Positions 1-6,176 of a stretch of 17,816 nucleotides of DNA are shown here, piece after piece; positions within the stretch are counted from its first letter, which is position 1, and every line of letters starts with the position of its first letter. The stretch is from Bacillota bacterium. Lineage in GTDB: Bacteria; Bacillota; Clostridia; Lachnospirales; Lachnospiraceae. The notes below the pieces were generated by a model. It was not told where the DNA came from, did not search any database, and worked only from the letters and a program-made list of their open reading frames with translations. The stretch covers positions 1-17,816 of the forward strand of contig JAEZJW010000179.1 in assembly GCA_023415595.1 (NCBI GenBank), given 5' to 3'. A program made the translations under genes and the position numbers.

Positions 1-815
1 GTGGAACCGTCCTTCTTGAACTTACCTATTCTGGGTCCGATTACGATAGCTCCTGCCAAAGCAAGCATTCCGCCCATGGAGTGGACAACGGCAGAGCCTG
101 CGAATTCCACCACTCCGTGACCTAAACCAAAATTCTTACCAAGAGCTGCCAGCCAGCCGCCGCCCCATACCCAGTTGCCGAACAGCGGGTATAAAAACAT
201 AGAGATAAAGAATGAAGTAATAACAACAGCTGAGTATTTTACTCTTTCTGCGATTGCACCGGTCGGTATCGTTACTGTAGTATCCATGAATACCATCTGG
301 AAGAAGAATAATGCATAAATTCCCGGATCATATACTCCGAGTCCGGACAGTAAGAAGCCCTTATACCCGATAATTCCTCCCAAGCCGGGAATGCTTACCA
401 TAGAATCCAGTGCTGCTCCCCCGGTTCCAAGTCCGGCCGCTCCACCGGATCCGCCAAACTGGAATGCAAAGCCTGTAAGGAAATATCCAATCGCACCTAC
501 CAGGAATACCATAAAGTTCATTGTCATCGTATGCGCTGCATTCTTGCCACGGCAGAAGCCTGTTTCTACCATTGCGAAACCACACTGGAAGAAGAATACC
601 ATAAATCCTGTAATCATGATCCAGGTGTAGTTAGCACCATACATCGCCTTGTTCGCAGTTGTTGCAACATCTGTGATAGTTTCCGAGCCGGTTGCTGTTA
701 CATAAGAAGCACCTGTCGGATCCCCTCCTTTGTTTGGTGACAATGCCACTGCCAAAACGATGGCCAGTACTGCCAGCGCTGCCACTAAACCAATTATTCT
801 CATTGATTTTTTCAT
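1..815 (-). CDS. amt: Ammonium transporter (Amt/MEP/Rh family), C-terminus cut by window edge
   Basis: Inner-membrane channel for ammonium/ammonia uptake. 271 whole codons are visible and the reading frame runs off position 1. The start is ATG at 815, with GGAGG six or so bases upstream. Residues about 7-26 are hydrophobic and could be a cleaved signal peptide, as in E. coli AmtB, or a first helix. Recognisable Amt blocks follow: FFFQCGFAMVETGFCRGKN, a segment ending TGAIAERVKYSAVV, and NWVWGGGWLAALG (the conserved Trp region). The pore signature reads VVEFAGSAVVHSMGG. The first twin-His histidine is H245, but the residue equivalent to AmtB Asp160 is Glu237. The gene begins 15 nt after a small membrane-protein gene, so the two are probably one transcript. 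A PII gene (glnK) often follows amt and would lie outside the window. The family call is secure; ion selectivity is not testable here. Confidence 0.95.
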   Translation of the reverse strand, partial: MKKSMRIIGLVAALAVLAIVLAVALSPNKGGDPTGASYVTATGSETITDVATTANKAMYGANYTWIMITGFMVFFFQCGFAMVETGFCRGKNAAHTMTMNFMVFLVGAIGYFLTGFAFQFGGSGGAAGLGTGGAALDSMVSIPGLGGIIGYKGFLLSGLGVYDPGIYALFFFQMVFMDTTVTIPTGAIAERVKYSAVVITSFFISMFLYPLFGNWVWGGGWLAALGKNFGLGHGVVEFAGSAVVHSMGGMLALAGAIVIGPRIGKFKKDGS

Positions 816-830
816 AATACTTGCCTCCCT

Positions 831-1124
831 TTATTTAATAATTTTAAATAACATCTTTTTCTTTTTCTCCCGCTTGAAATTACTCCAGGAGAATTTTGCT
901 GAATTCTTATAAATCTCAGGTTTTAGCTTAAGAACCATGAGATAGTATCTCAGCCCCAGGTAGAATACCAGCATTCCCATGATAGCGCCGTGGATATCAG
1001 CCTTCATCACCTTGATGGTGATCTCATTGAGTACGCTGAATACGATGAAGAATAAACCTAAAAACATAATTACAAGCGTAGCTGCCATAAGAAGATTCAT
1101 GATAATTACTTTGTTCCTTTTCAT
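831..1124 (-). CDS. 97-aa two-helix membrane protein upstream of amt
   Basis: I do not recognise a named family. The start is ATG at 1124, six bases after GGAGG; a longer frame from 1142 has no ribosome site. The protein has two hydrophobic stretches, roughly residues 7-32 (MNLLMAATLVIMFLGLFFIV) and 46-65 (IHGAIMGMLVFYLGLRYYLM). They are joined by a short polar stretch with D and H, and followed by a very basic tail (KREKKKKMLFKIIK). The positive-inside rule predicts a cytoplasmic tail. The stop lies 15 nt before the amt start, which implies co-transcription and perhaps co-translation. A role in assembly or regulation of the ammonium transporter is an inference from position only. Confidence 0.75.
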   Translation of the reverse strand: MKRNKVIIMNLLMAATLVIMFLGLFFIVFSVLNEITIKVMKADIHGAIMGMLVFYLGLRYYLMVLKLKPEIYKNSAKFSWSNFKREKKKKMLFKIIK

Positions 1125-1178
1125 ATCGCACCTCCATTCCAACTATTTGTTTTGATTAATATTAAATCATAAAAATAA

Positions 1179-1313
1179 GGGTCAGAGTGTTTACTCTCAG
1201 ACCCATTTGTCAGTGCCCAATAATCAGAAAAGGGCCAAAGCGTTTTCCGCCTTGACCCCATTGCCGGTTTTCCTAATAATTAGTGCAGGGTCAAGACATT
1301 TCGCCTTGACCCC
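1179..1313 (-). repeat. Three degenerate tandem hairpins in the leader of the amt transcript
   Basis: Three related hairpins begin about 53-56 bp apart, at 1179-1204, 1232-1258 and 1288-1312. On the minus strand the first two in reading order share GGGGTCAAGGCG as left arm and end in TTGACCC/TTGGCCC. The third is GGGTCTGAGAGT-AAAC-ACTCTGACCC followed by TTATTTTT. In the two promoter-proximal hairpins every non-Watson-Crick pair is a G.U on the minus strand but an A.C mismatch on the plus strand. This suggests the structure matters in the minus-strand RNA, the sense of the amt mRNA. The last hairpin with its U-rich tail resembles an intrinsic terminator. Confidence 0.7.
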
Positions 1314-1347
1314 GTCGCCAGTTAACTTATATTCATATCTCATCTAT

Positions 1348-1387
1348 ATTCAAAAATGTCAGCTTCGCATACATTATGTGAATCATG
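1348..1387. repeat. 40-bp palindromic repeat, copy 1
   Basis: This 40-bp sequence matches positions 8479-8518 at 37 of 40 bases; the first 22 bases are identical. Its core is a hairpin: AATGTC, a mismatch, GC-TTC-GC, a mismatch, then an imperfect complement of AATGTC, with outer arms ATTC and GAAT. This copy is the less perfect palindrome. It lies in the long leader of the 97-aa gene/amt transcript. The outer ATTCAA also reads as a weak minus-strand -35 (TTGAAT), 16 bp from TATAAG at 1326-1331. Confidence 0.75.
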
Positions 1388-1396
1388 AATGAAAGA

Positions 1397-1425
1397 GAAG
1401 TCAAAACAATTTTTGTTTTGACTTC
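1397..1425 (-). terminator. 12-bp perfect hairpin between queA and the amt operon
   Basis: GAAGTCAAAACA and TGTTTTGACTTC form a perfect 12-bp stem with a 5-nt loop. On the minus strand it is followed by TCTTTC, a weak U-rich tail. It could end queA transcription. However, it lies about 23 nt downstream of the predicted amt-operon start (near 1448), so it could equally be an early element of that leader. It has a long stem but a poor tail, so the terminator call is tentative. Confidence 0.5.
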
Positions 1426-1454
1426 TTCGCCTCATCATTATTAATATGTGGGAA

Positions 1455-1483
1455 ATTATAGCATATTTATCCAACAAAAGCAA
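1455..1483 (-). promoter_or_regulatory. Predicted sigma-A promoter of the 97-aa gene/amt operon
   Basis: On the minus strand, TTGCTT (1478-1483), a 17-bp spacer and TATAAT (1455-1460) are present, with an extended -10 (TGC before TATAAT). The predicted start is near 1448, giving a leader of about 320-330 nt before the 97-aa gene. A second, weaker candidate (TTGAAT, 16 bp, TATAAG) lies at 1326-1353. Confidence 0.65.
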
Positions 1484-1548
1484 GAGCAATTACAAATTCT
1501 GCATTTTTTCCATTTTTCGGTAAAACTACGAGCTGTTTTAGTTGAATA

Positions 1549-1582
1549 TGCACAATATACAGGTGCACAATATGCACAATAT
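1549..1582. promoter_or_regulatory. Triple TGCACAATAT repeat, candidate operator
   Basis: TGCACAATAT occurs exactly three times, at 1549-1558, 1564-1573 and 1573-1582; the last two abut. The motif contains TGCA-N5-TGCA symmetry. It lies about 65 bp upstream of the -35 of the amt-operon promoter, a position typical of activator sites. The gap from 1426 to 1627 holds only this cluster and the promoter; I see no gene in it. The binding protein is unknown. Confidence 0.5.
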
Positions 1583-1627
1583 CATTTTCTGTTCGGAAGG
1601 AGAAGCAGTAATCCGCTATTGCCGAAT

Positions 1628-2680
1628 TTATTGTATGAACATCGCATCTCCGAAGCTGAAGAAGCGGTAGCGCTCCTTCACTGCTTCCCTGTATGCCTCC
1701 ATAATGTGATCCCTTCCTGCCAGTGCAGAAACCAGCATCATCAGAGTTGATTCCGGCAGGTGAAAATTAGTGATCAGAGCATCCAGTACCTTAAAACGGT
1801 AACCAGGATAGATAAAGATCGAGGTATCACCGCTTCCCGGCTGAACCCTGCCTTTCTCATCCGCAGCCGACTCTATGGTTCTACAGCTGGTGGTTCCGAC
1901 ACAGATAATTCTTCCACCCTCCGATTTTGTACGATTGATTTTCTCTGCCTCTTCTGAAAGTACCTGATAGTACTCCGAATGCATATGGTGCTCCGTCACA
2001 TCCTCCACCTTTACCGGTCGGAAGGTGCCCAGTCCTACATGCAGTGTAACTCTGGCAATCCTGACCCCCATCGCCTCAATCTCCTCCAGCAGCTCCTTTG
2101 TAAAATGTAAACCTGCTGTAGGAGCGGCTGCAGATCCCTCCTGCTTCGCATATACTGTCTGATATCTGTTTTTGTCCTTTAGTTCGTGGGTAATATAAGG
2201 AGGGAGCGGCATCTCACCCAGCTGATCCAGGATCTCTTCGAAAATCCCTCGATAAGAAAACTTCACCAGACGATTCCCTTCCGAGGCAATATCCATAATC
2301 TCACCGGTCAGCAGCCCATTTCCGAAGCTGACACGGGTACCCGGCCTTGCCTTCTTTCCAGGCTTCACCAAGGTCTCCCAGATATCATTTTCCCTTCGTT
2401 TTAACAGCAGGAGCTCTATCTTGGCTCCCGGACTATTCTCTCCGGCATTCCCCGCATCCTTCAGCTTCTCACCGATCAGTCTGGCAGGAATAACCTTTGT
2501 ATCATTTATGACAAGGCAGTCCCCTGATTGCAGGAACTTCTTGACCTCCCTGAATATTCTATGCTCTATTTCTCCGGTGACCTTATTCAGCACCATCAAC
2601 CTAGAGCCGGACCGATCTGTCAGCGGATCCTGTGCAATCAATTCTTCCGGTAATTCATAGTTAAAATCCTGTGTTCTCAT
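1628..2680 (-). CDS. queA: S-adenosylmethionine:tRNA ribosyltransferase-isomerase QueA
   Basis: QueA moves the ribosyl group of S-adenosylmethionine to preQ1 at tRNA position 34, giving epoxyqueuosine. The 350-aa protein has the usual family length. It opens with MRTQDFNYELPEELIAQDPL, close to the universal QueA N-terminus. It also contains GDCLVINDTKVIPARL, AAPTAGLHFTKELL, HVGLGTFRPVKVEDVTEHHMHSE and ITNFHLPESTLMMLVSALAG, all diagnostic. The start is ATG at 2680, eight bases or fewer after GGAGG; the frame is open to 2803 but that extension contains promoter sequence. A 16-nt hairpin (GCTGCC-CTTC-GGCAGC) precedes the ribosome site. The gene follows the pyr operon terminator and has its own promoter. 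Confidence 0.97.
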   Translation of the reverse strand: MRTQDFNYELPEELIAQDPLTDRSGSRLMVLNKVTGEIEHRIFREVKKFLQSGDCLVINDTKVIPARLIGEKLKDAGNAGENSPGAKIELLLLKRRENDIWETLVKPGKKARPGTRVSFGNGLLTGEIMDIASEGNRLVKFSYRGIFEEILDQLGEMPLPPYITHELKDKNRYQTVYAKQEGSAAAPTAGLHFTKELLEEIEAMGVRIARVTLHVGLGTFRPVKVEDVTEHHMHSEYYQVLSEEAEKINRTKSEGGRIICVGTTSCRTIESAADEKGRVQPGSGDTSIFIYPGYRFKVLDALITNFHLPESTLMMLVSALAGRDHIMEAYREAVKERYRFFSFGDAMFIQ

Positions 2681-2685
2681 GATAA

Positions 2686-2705
2686 CCTCCATGCTGCCGA
2701 AGGGC
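2686..2705 (-). promoter_or_regulatory. Hairpin plus ribosome-site leader of queA
   Basis: On the minus strand the queA leader reads GCTGCC-CTTC-GGCAGC, then ATGGAGG, then the start codon. The block TCGGCAGCATGGAGG (2686-2700) also precedes the DUF815 gene (12989-13003), and TCGGCAACATGGAGG precedes the Nudix-like gene (11494-11508). The hairpin ends directly against the ribosome site. Confidence 0.55.
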
Positions 2706-2746
2706 AGCCCAAAACCATAGTAAAAATATGCTTCATATGAATAGGC

Positions 2747-2775
2747 ATTATAACATCTACGCCTATATCCGTAAA
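2747..2775 (-). promoter_or_regulatory. Predicted sigma-A promoter of queA
   Basis: On the minus strand, TTTACG (2770-2775), a 17-bp spacer and TATAAT (2747-2752) are present. The -10 is extended (TGT before TATAAT). The -35 overlaps the T-run of the pyr operon terminator. The predicted start near 2740 leaves a leader of about 60 nt. Confidence 0.65.
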
Positions 2776-2808
2776 AAAGAGCAGAAGGCTCCTGAAGTCC
2801 CACTGCTC
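2773..2808 (-). terminator. Rho-independent terminator of the pyrKDE operon
   Basis: On the minus strand GAGCAG pairs with CTGCTC across an 18-nt partly structured loop, followed directly by six T. It lies 60 nt downstream of the 50-aa gene that ends the pyr operon and just before the queA -10. Confidence 0.75.
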
Positions 2809-2869
2809 AAAATCATTCCCACCAATATTCGGATCTAATCCTTTTTCTGCTTCGGACAGGACTGCTATA

Positions 2870-3022
2870 CTAAAATAATAATTCGGATTTCTTCTTCAGT
2901 AGCTTTGCTCCGTTTAAGATCATGAAAATACCTGCAAACAGCCCTGCAATAATCAGAAGTATTCCTAAAACAAGGTTCCACACACCAACTGATTTCATCG
3001 TATGATAGATTTTCTCCATCAT
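2870..3022 (-). CDS. 50-aa single-pass membrane protein at the end of the pyr operon
   Basis: I do not recognise a named family. ATG at 3022 lies six bases after GGAGGG, a very good ribosome site; a second ATG at 3019 is also possible. The protein starts MMEKIYHTMKSVGVWNLVLG. One long hydrophobic stretch covers about residues 13-38 (VWNLVLGILLIIAGLFAGIF), followed by a basic tail, KLLKKKSELLF. It starts 18 nt after pyrE ends and is followed by the operon terminator, so it is expressed with pyrKDE. A link to pyrimidine metabolism is unproven. A clean start, a coding-like composition and the operon position support it as a real gene. Confidence 0.7.
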   Translation of the reverse strand: MMEKIYHTMKSVGVWNLVLGILLIIAGLFAGIFMILNGAKLLKKKSELLF

Positions 3023-3040
3023 GATAATCCCTCCTTTCAA

Positions 3041-3718
3041 CTAACCACGTACGCCATATTGCTGATAATAAGCATCAATTGCCGATTTTAAAGCATCGTC
3101 TATAATAATTTTTCCCTGATATGGTTTATTATGCAAATGCTCTACAACTTCCTGCATTGTAACAATTGCTGTTGTTGCAATCCCATAGTTTTCTTCAATC
3201 TCAGACAGCGCGGATTTGGAACCTTGTCCTCTCTCCATCCGGTCAACGGATACTACCAGTCCCAGCACCTCTACCTGCCCCTGCGCCTTCAGAATCGGCA
3301 TAGTCTCTCCGATGGAGGTTCCGGCTGTTGTAACATCCTCGATGATGATAACCTTATCCCCATCCGTTAATGGTGAACCCAGCAGAATACCTGTATCACC
3401 GTGATCCTTGACCTCTTTCCTGTTAGAGCAATACTTGATTTCCTTCCCATATAGCTCACTGATTGCGATTGCTGTCGCCACACTTAAGGGTATCCCCTTG
3501 TAAGCCGGCCCGAATAGAATATCGAACTCCGTTCCGTACTTATCATGAATGGCCTTGGCATAATAACCACCCAGCTTCTTAAGCTGTGCACCCGTACGGT
3601 AGAAGCCCGTATTCACAAAGAAGGGGGTTTTTCTGCCGCTCTTCGTAGTGAAATCACCGAATTTCAGAACGCCGCAGTCCACCATGAATTCAATAAATTC
3701 CTGCTTATACTGTTCCAT
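3041..3718 (-). CDS. pyrE: Orotate phosphoribosyltransferase
   Basis: The enzyme joins orotate to PRPP, giving OMP, the fifth step of UMP synthesis. The 225-aa protein shows KSGRKTPFFVNTGFY (orotate/PRPP binding), FDILFGPAYKGIPL and the PRPP loop VIIIEDVTTAGTS followed by IGETMPILK. This is the longer class of PyrE with the insertion after RMERGQG. Two adjacent ATGs exist at 3721 and 3718. GGAGG lies only two bases from the first and five from the second, so 3718 is preferred. The gene is 79 nt downstream of pyrD. The spacer holds a perfect 7-bp hairpin (TTGTGCC-GAGCA-GGCACAA, 3752-3770) with no T-run, so read-through from pyrD is expected. Confidence 0.97.
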   Translation of the reverse strand: MEQYKQEFIEFMVDCGVLKFGDFTTKSGRKTPFFVNTGFYRTGAQLKKLGGYYAKAIHDKYGTEFDILFGPAYKGIPLSVATAIAISELYGKEIKYCSNRKEVKDHGDTGILLGSPLTDGDKVIIIEDVTTAGTSIGETMPILKAQGQVEVLGLVVSVDRMERGQGSKSALSEIEENYGIATTAIVTMQEVVEHLHNKPYQGKIIIDDALKSAIDAYYQQYGVRG

Positions 3719-3751
3719 CATAACCTCCTCGATACTGTGTATACCTGTTGT

Positions 3752-3770
3752 TTGTGCCGAGCAGGCACAA
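3752..3770. other. Perfect 7-bp inverted repeat between pyrD and pyrE
   Basis: TTGTGCC, five bases, GGCACAA. It has no T tract on either side, so it is not a standard terminator. It could be an mRNA processing or stability element, or chance. Confidence 0.4.
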
Positions 3771-3797
3771 TTGCTTAAGTCGCTTTTGCGGGACTAT

Positions 3798-4697
3798 TCA
3801 CACAATACCTATGATATCCTTAATATCTTTAATTCCTTGTTCGTCCATAAATGCTTCAATCCCATCAATCACATCAAGGGTAGCCCTGGGATTAATGAAA
3901 TTAGCTGTTCCGACTGCTACCATCGAAGCTCCTGCCATCAGAAACTCCAACGCATCCTCGGCATTCATGATACCACCCATTCCGATTATCGGAAGCTTCA
4001 CTGCTTTTGCAGCCTGATAAACCATGCGTACTGCAATCGGTTTGATCGCAGGGCCGGATAATCCGCCCGTCCTGTTTGCCAACAGGAATTTCCTCTTATG
4101 AATATCGATCTTCATACCGGTCAGTGTATTGATTAAGGAGATCGCGTCTGCTCCTCCTGCTTCCGCAGCTCTTGCCATCTCAGCGATGTCGGTCACATTC
4201 GGGCTGAGCTTCATGATAATCGGCTGTTTTGCTCTGGCCTTCAGCTCCGTCGTAATATGCTCCACTCTGGAGGCATCCTGTCCGAAGGCAATCCCGCCTT
4301 CCTTAACATTGGGGCAGGAGATATTGATCTCAAGAAGATCCACATCCGCGTCCGCCAGTCGTTCCACTACCTCACAATAATCCTCTATGGTTTTTCCAAT
4401 TACATTTACAATTATCTTCGTATCAAACTGTCTTAAGAAAGGGATATCCCTGCGGAGGAATATATCCACTCCCGGATTCTGCAGCCCGATCGCATTCAGC
4501 ATTCCTCCGTAGGTTTCTGCCACTCTGGGAGTAGGATTCCCTTCCCAGGGAACAGTGGATACTCCCTTGGTAGTTACTGCTCCCAGTCTGGATAAGTCCA
4601 CATATTCACTGTATTCTATTCCTGATCCGAAGGTGCCGGAAGCTGTCGTAACAGGATTCCGAAAGGTTATACCTGCAAGCGTTACCGTTGTATTCAT
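3798..4697 (-). CDS. pyrD: Dihydroorotate dehydrogenase, class 1B catalytic subunit
   Basis: The enzyme oxidises dihydroorotate to orotate using FMN. In class 1B it passes electrons to NAD through PyrK. The 299-aa protein has the family length. Motifs seen are NPVTTASGTFGSG, AVTTKGV, GLQNPG, INISCPNVKEGG with the catalytic cysteine C128 (class 1 uses Cys where class 2 uses Ser), IMKLSPNVTDI and IIGMGGIMNAEDALEF. The adjacent pyrK supports class 1B. Start ATG 4697 overlaps the pyrK stop as ATGA, so translation is probably coupled; GGTGGAG lies just upstream. It is the second gene of the pyrK-pyrD-pyrE unit. Confidence 0.98.
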   Translation of the reverse strand: MNTTVTLAGITFRNPVTTASGTFGSGIEYSEYVDLSRLGAVTTKGVSTVPWEGNPTPRVAETYGGMLNAIGLQNPGVDIFLRRDIPFLRQFDTKIIVNVIGKTIEDYCEVVERLADADVDLLEINISCPNVKEGGIAFGQDASRVEHITTELKARAKQPIIMKLSPNVTDIAEMARAAEAGGADAISLINTLTGMKIDIHKRKFLLANRTGGLSGPAIKPIAVRMVYQAAKAVKLPIIGMGGIMNAEDALEFLMAGASMVAVGTANFINPRATLDVIDGIEAFMDEQGIKDIKDIIGIV

Positions 4698-5482
4698 AGC
4701 TCCACCTCATCCGACCAGAATACAGGTCCTTCCTTGCAGATTCTTCTATTTTTGACATTGCTGTGATGATCCGTATCCTTTGTTTTACAGACACAGGCCA
4801 GGCATGCCCCGATACCGCAGGCCATTCTTTCCTCCAGGGAAAGCTGGGCTTTGATCCCATGCTCTTCGGCATATTCCTTAATCCCCCGAAGCATCGGCGT
4901 CGGTCCGCAGGCATAGATGATATCTGCCGAGAGCTTATGCGCCCGGATGGCATCCAGTACATTTCCCTTCGTTCCTGCACTGCCATCCTCCGTGGACAGA
5001 TAGACATTGCCATAGGCTTCAAACTCTTTATCTAAAAAAGTAACATCCCGATATCCAAGGACCATCTCCCTGCTGCAGTTAAGCTGCTTTGCCAGCTCCA
5101 GCATCGGAGGTATTCCTATTCCTCCACCAATCAGCAGAGCCTTCTCTCCTTCCGGCTTAAAGCCGTTTCCGAGCGGCCCCATGACCTCAATCAATTCCCC
5201 TGGTTTAAGCAGTGAGAATTCTTCGGTCCCCTTCCCTGTGACACGGTAGACCAGCCGAAGCTTACCCAGGCTGCGGTCTATCTCGCAGATACTGATCGGT
5301 CTTGGCAAAAGTTTGCTTCCATCCCTGCAATAAAGCGATACGAACTGTCCCGGCTGAGCCTCTGCAGTAATCTCCTCTGACAAAAGCCACATACTGAAGA
5401 TCCCATCTGCCAGCTGCGTTTGTTCCGTTATTACAGCTTTCTTCTTACTTGGTACTGTCATTGAGTAATTCTCCTCTACCAT
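4694..5482 (-). CDS. pyrK: Dihydroorotate dehydrogenase electron-transfer subunit PyrK
   Basis: FAD and 2Fe-2S subunit that passes electrons from PyrD to NAD. The 262-aa protein contains the FAD motif LLPRPISICEID (about 58-69) and the nucleotide-binding GGGIGIPPMLELAKQL (about 119-134). It also has IIYACGPTPMLRGI (about 188-201) and a C-terminal iron-sulphur cluster with C222, C227, C230 and C249. All ligands are present, so the subunit should be functional. It is the first gene of the operon, with its own promoter at 5539-5567. The start at 5482 follows AAGGG; an in-frame ATG at 5461 follows GAGGAG at nine bases and is an alternative. An AGAGTATA/AGGGTA microrepeat immediately precedes the start. 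Confidence 0.97.
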   Translation of the reverse strand: MVEENYSMTVPSKKKAVITEQTQLADGIFSMWLLSEEITAEAQPGQFVSLYCRDGSKLLPRPISICEIDRSLGKLRLVYRVTGKGTEEFSLLKPGELIEVMGPLGNGFKPEGEKALLIGGGIGIPPMLELAKQLNCSREMVLGYRDVTFLDKEFEAYGNVYLSTEDGSAGTKGNVLDAIRAHKLSADIIYACGPTPMLRGIKEYAEEHGIKAQLSLEERMACGIGACLACVCKTKDTDHHSNVKNRRICKEGPVFWSDEVEL

Positions 5483-5522
5483 TTTACCCTTATACCCTTA
5501 TACTCTGATACCCATATACTCT
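5483..5522 (-). repeat. Short tandem repeat in the pyrK leader
   Basis: On the minus strand AGAGTATATGGGTATC is followed by AGAGTATAAGGGTATA, then AAGGGTA and the pyrK ATG. This is a 16-bp unit repeated about 2.4 times. The last unit supplies the AAGGG ribosome site, so changes in copy number could alter initiation. No PyrR-type attenuator is visible in the roughly 50-nt leader. Confidence 0.55.
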
Positions 5523-5538
5523 CGTTTGCGTTGTTCTG

Positions 5539-5567
5539 ATTATATCCTAAAACATTTCTAATCACAA
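5539..5567 (-). promoter_or_regulatory. Predicted sigma-A promoter of pyrKDE
   Basis: On the minus strand, TTGTGA (5562-5567), a 17-bp spacer and TATAAT (5539-5544) are present. The start is predicted near 5532. It lies between the yjbQ stop and pyrK. Confidence 0.7.
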
Positions 5568-5628
5568 GGTATAATATTCTTTTTTTACCTGCTTACATAT
5601 CTGCCCTGTTGAAGTAGTATGCATCGGG

Positions 5629-6033
5629 TCATCCGTCGATGATCTTCACTTTAACTTTCCTTATTCTCGGACCATCAAATTCCATAAAATAAATCCCCTG
5701 CCAGGTTCCGAGGAGAAGTCTTCCGTCTTCAATCATTATCATTTCAGAGAAGCCCATCATACTTGCTTTGATGTGAGCAGCCGAGTTGCCCTCCATATGG
5801 TGATATCCGTCGGATATAGGAACGATTTTATTGATTTCCATCATAAAATCCCGTATTACATCGGGATCTGCATTCTCATTAATTGTCAGGGCTGCCGTGG
5901 TATGCGGTACAAATACCATGCATATGCCCTGCCTTACCCTGCTCTCACTAACTATCTCCTGGATCTGCCGCGTAATATCTATCATTGCAGTGTGCTGATC
6001 TGTCTTAACTCCAAAAGTGTATACACTACTCAT
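5629..6033 (-). CDS. yjbQ: YjbQ/UPF0047 family protein
   Basis: This is a small beta-rich cytoplasmic protein family. E. coli YjbQ has been credited with weak thiamine-phosphate synthase activity; its true role is unsettled. The 134-aa length is typical. Diagnostic segments are GICMVFVPHTTAALTINENA, HHMEGNSAAHIKASMMG and LLLGTWQGIYFMEFDGPR, with the conserved histidines present. ATG 6033 gives the usual family length; GGGAG lies 11 bases upstream. A TTG at 6042 is too close to that ribosome site. The gene has its own predicted promoter (6148-6176) and is probably expressed apart from pyrKDE. Confidence 0.92.
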   Translation of the reverse strand: MSSVYTFGVKTDQHTAMIDITRQIQEIVSESRVRQGICMVFVPHTTAALTINENADPDVIRDFMMEINKIVPISDGYHHMEGNSAAHIKASMMGFSEMIMIEDGRLLLGTWQGIYFMEFDGPRIRKVKVKIIDG

Positions 6034-6147
6034 GTGCTTCAAGTCTCCCTTTCTTCCGATTATACTGACCCGCCTTACTGTATGCTAATCATCCTGGCGG
6101 GGATCCCTGCACTATTCAGCATGTATTTTTTCCACATCTTTCTATCC

Positions 6148-6176
6148 ATTATATACATCAATTCCATAAAATACAA
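6148..6176 (-). promoter_or_regulatory. Predicted sigma-A promoter of yjbQ
   Basis: On the minus strand, TTGTAT (6171-6176), a 17-bp spacer and TATAAT (6148-6153) are present. The rest of 6034-6306 holds no convincing gene. A 45-codon plus-strand frame at 6082-6219 lacks a ribosome site. There is a 7-bp inverted repeat, AAGCAGA/TCTGCTT, near 6234-6264. Confidence 0.55.

Noticed and set aside
1179..1313. ANTAR-type two-hairpin antiterminator upstream of amt
   Set aside because: Loops are 4-5 nt and lack the A1/G4 hexaloop pattern, so the known class does not fit.
1340..1438. 32-codon minus-strand frame starting ATGATGAGG in the amt leader, as a leader peptide
   Set aside because: No ribosome site precedes it and it runs through the hairpin and repeat; probably chance.
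3648..4061. Plus-strand 137-codon frame across pyrE and pyrD
   Set aside because: It is antisense to two clear pyr genes, with no ribosome site or recognisable protein.
5483..5532. PyrR attenuator in the pyrKDE leader
   Set aside because: The predicted leader is only about 50 nt, with no PyrR-binding hairpin or terminator.
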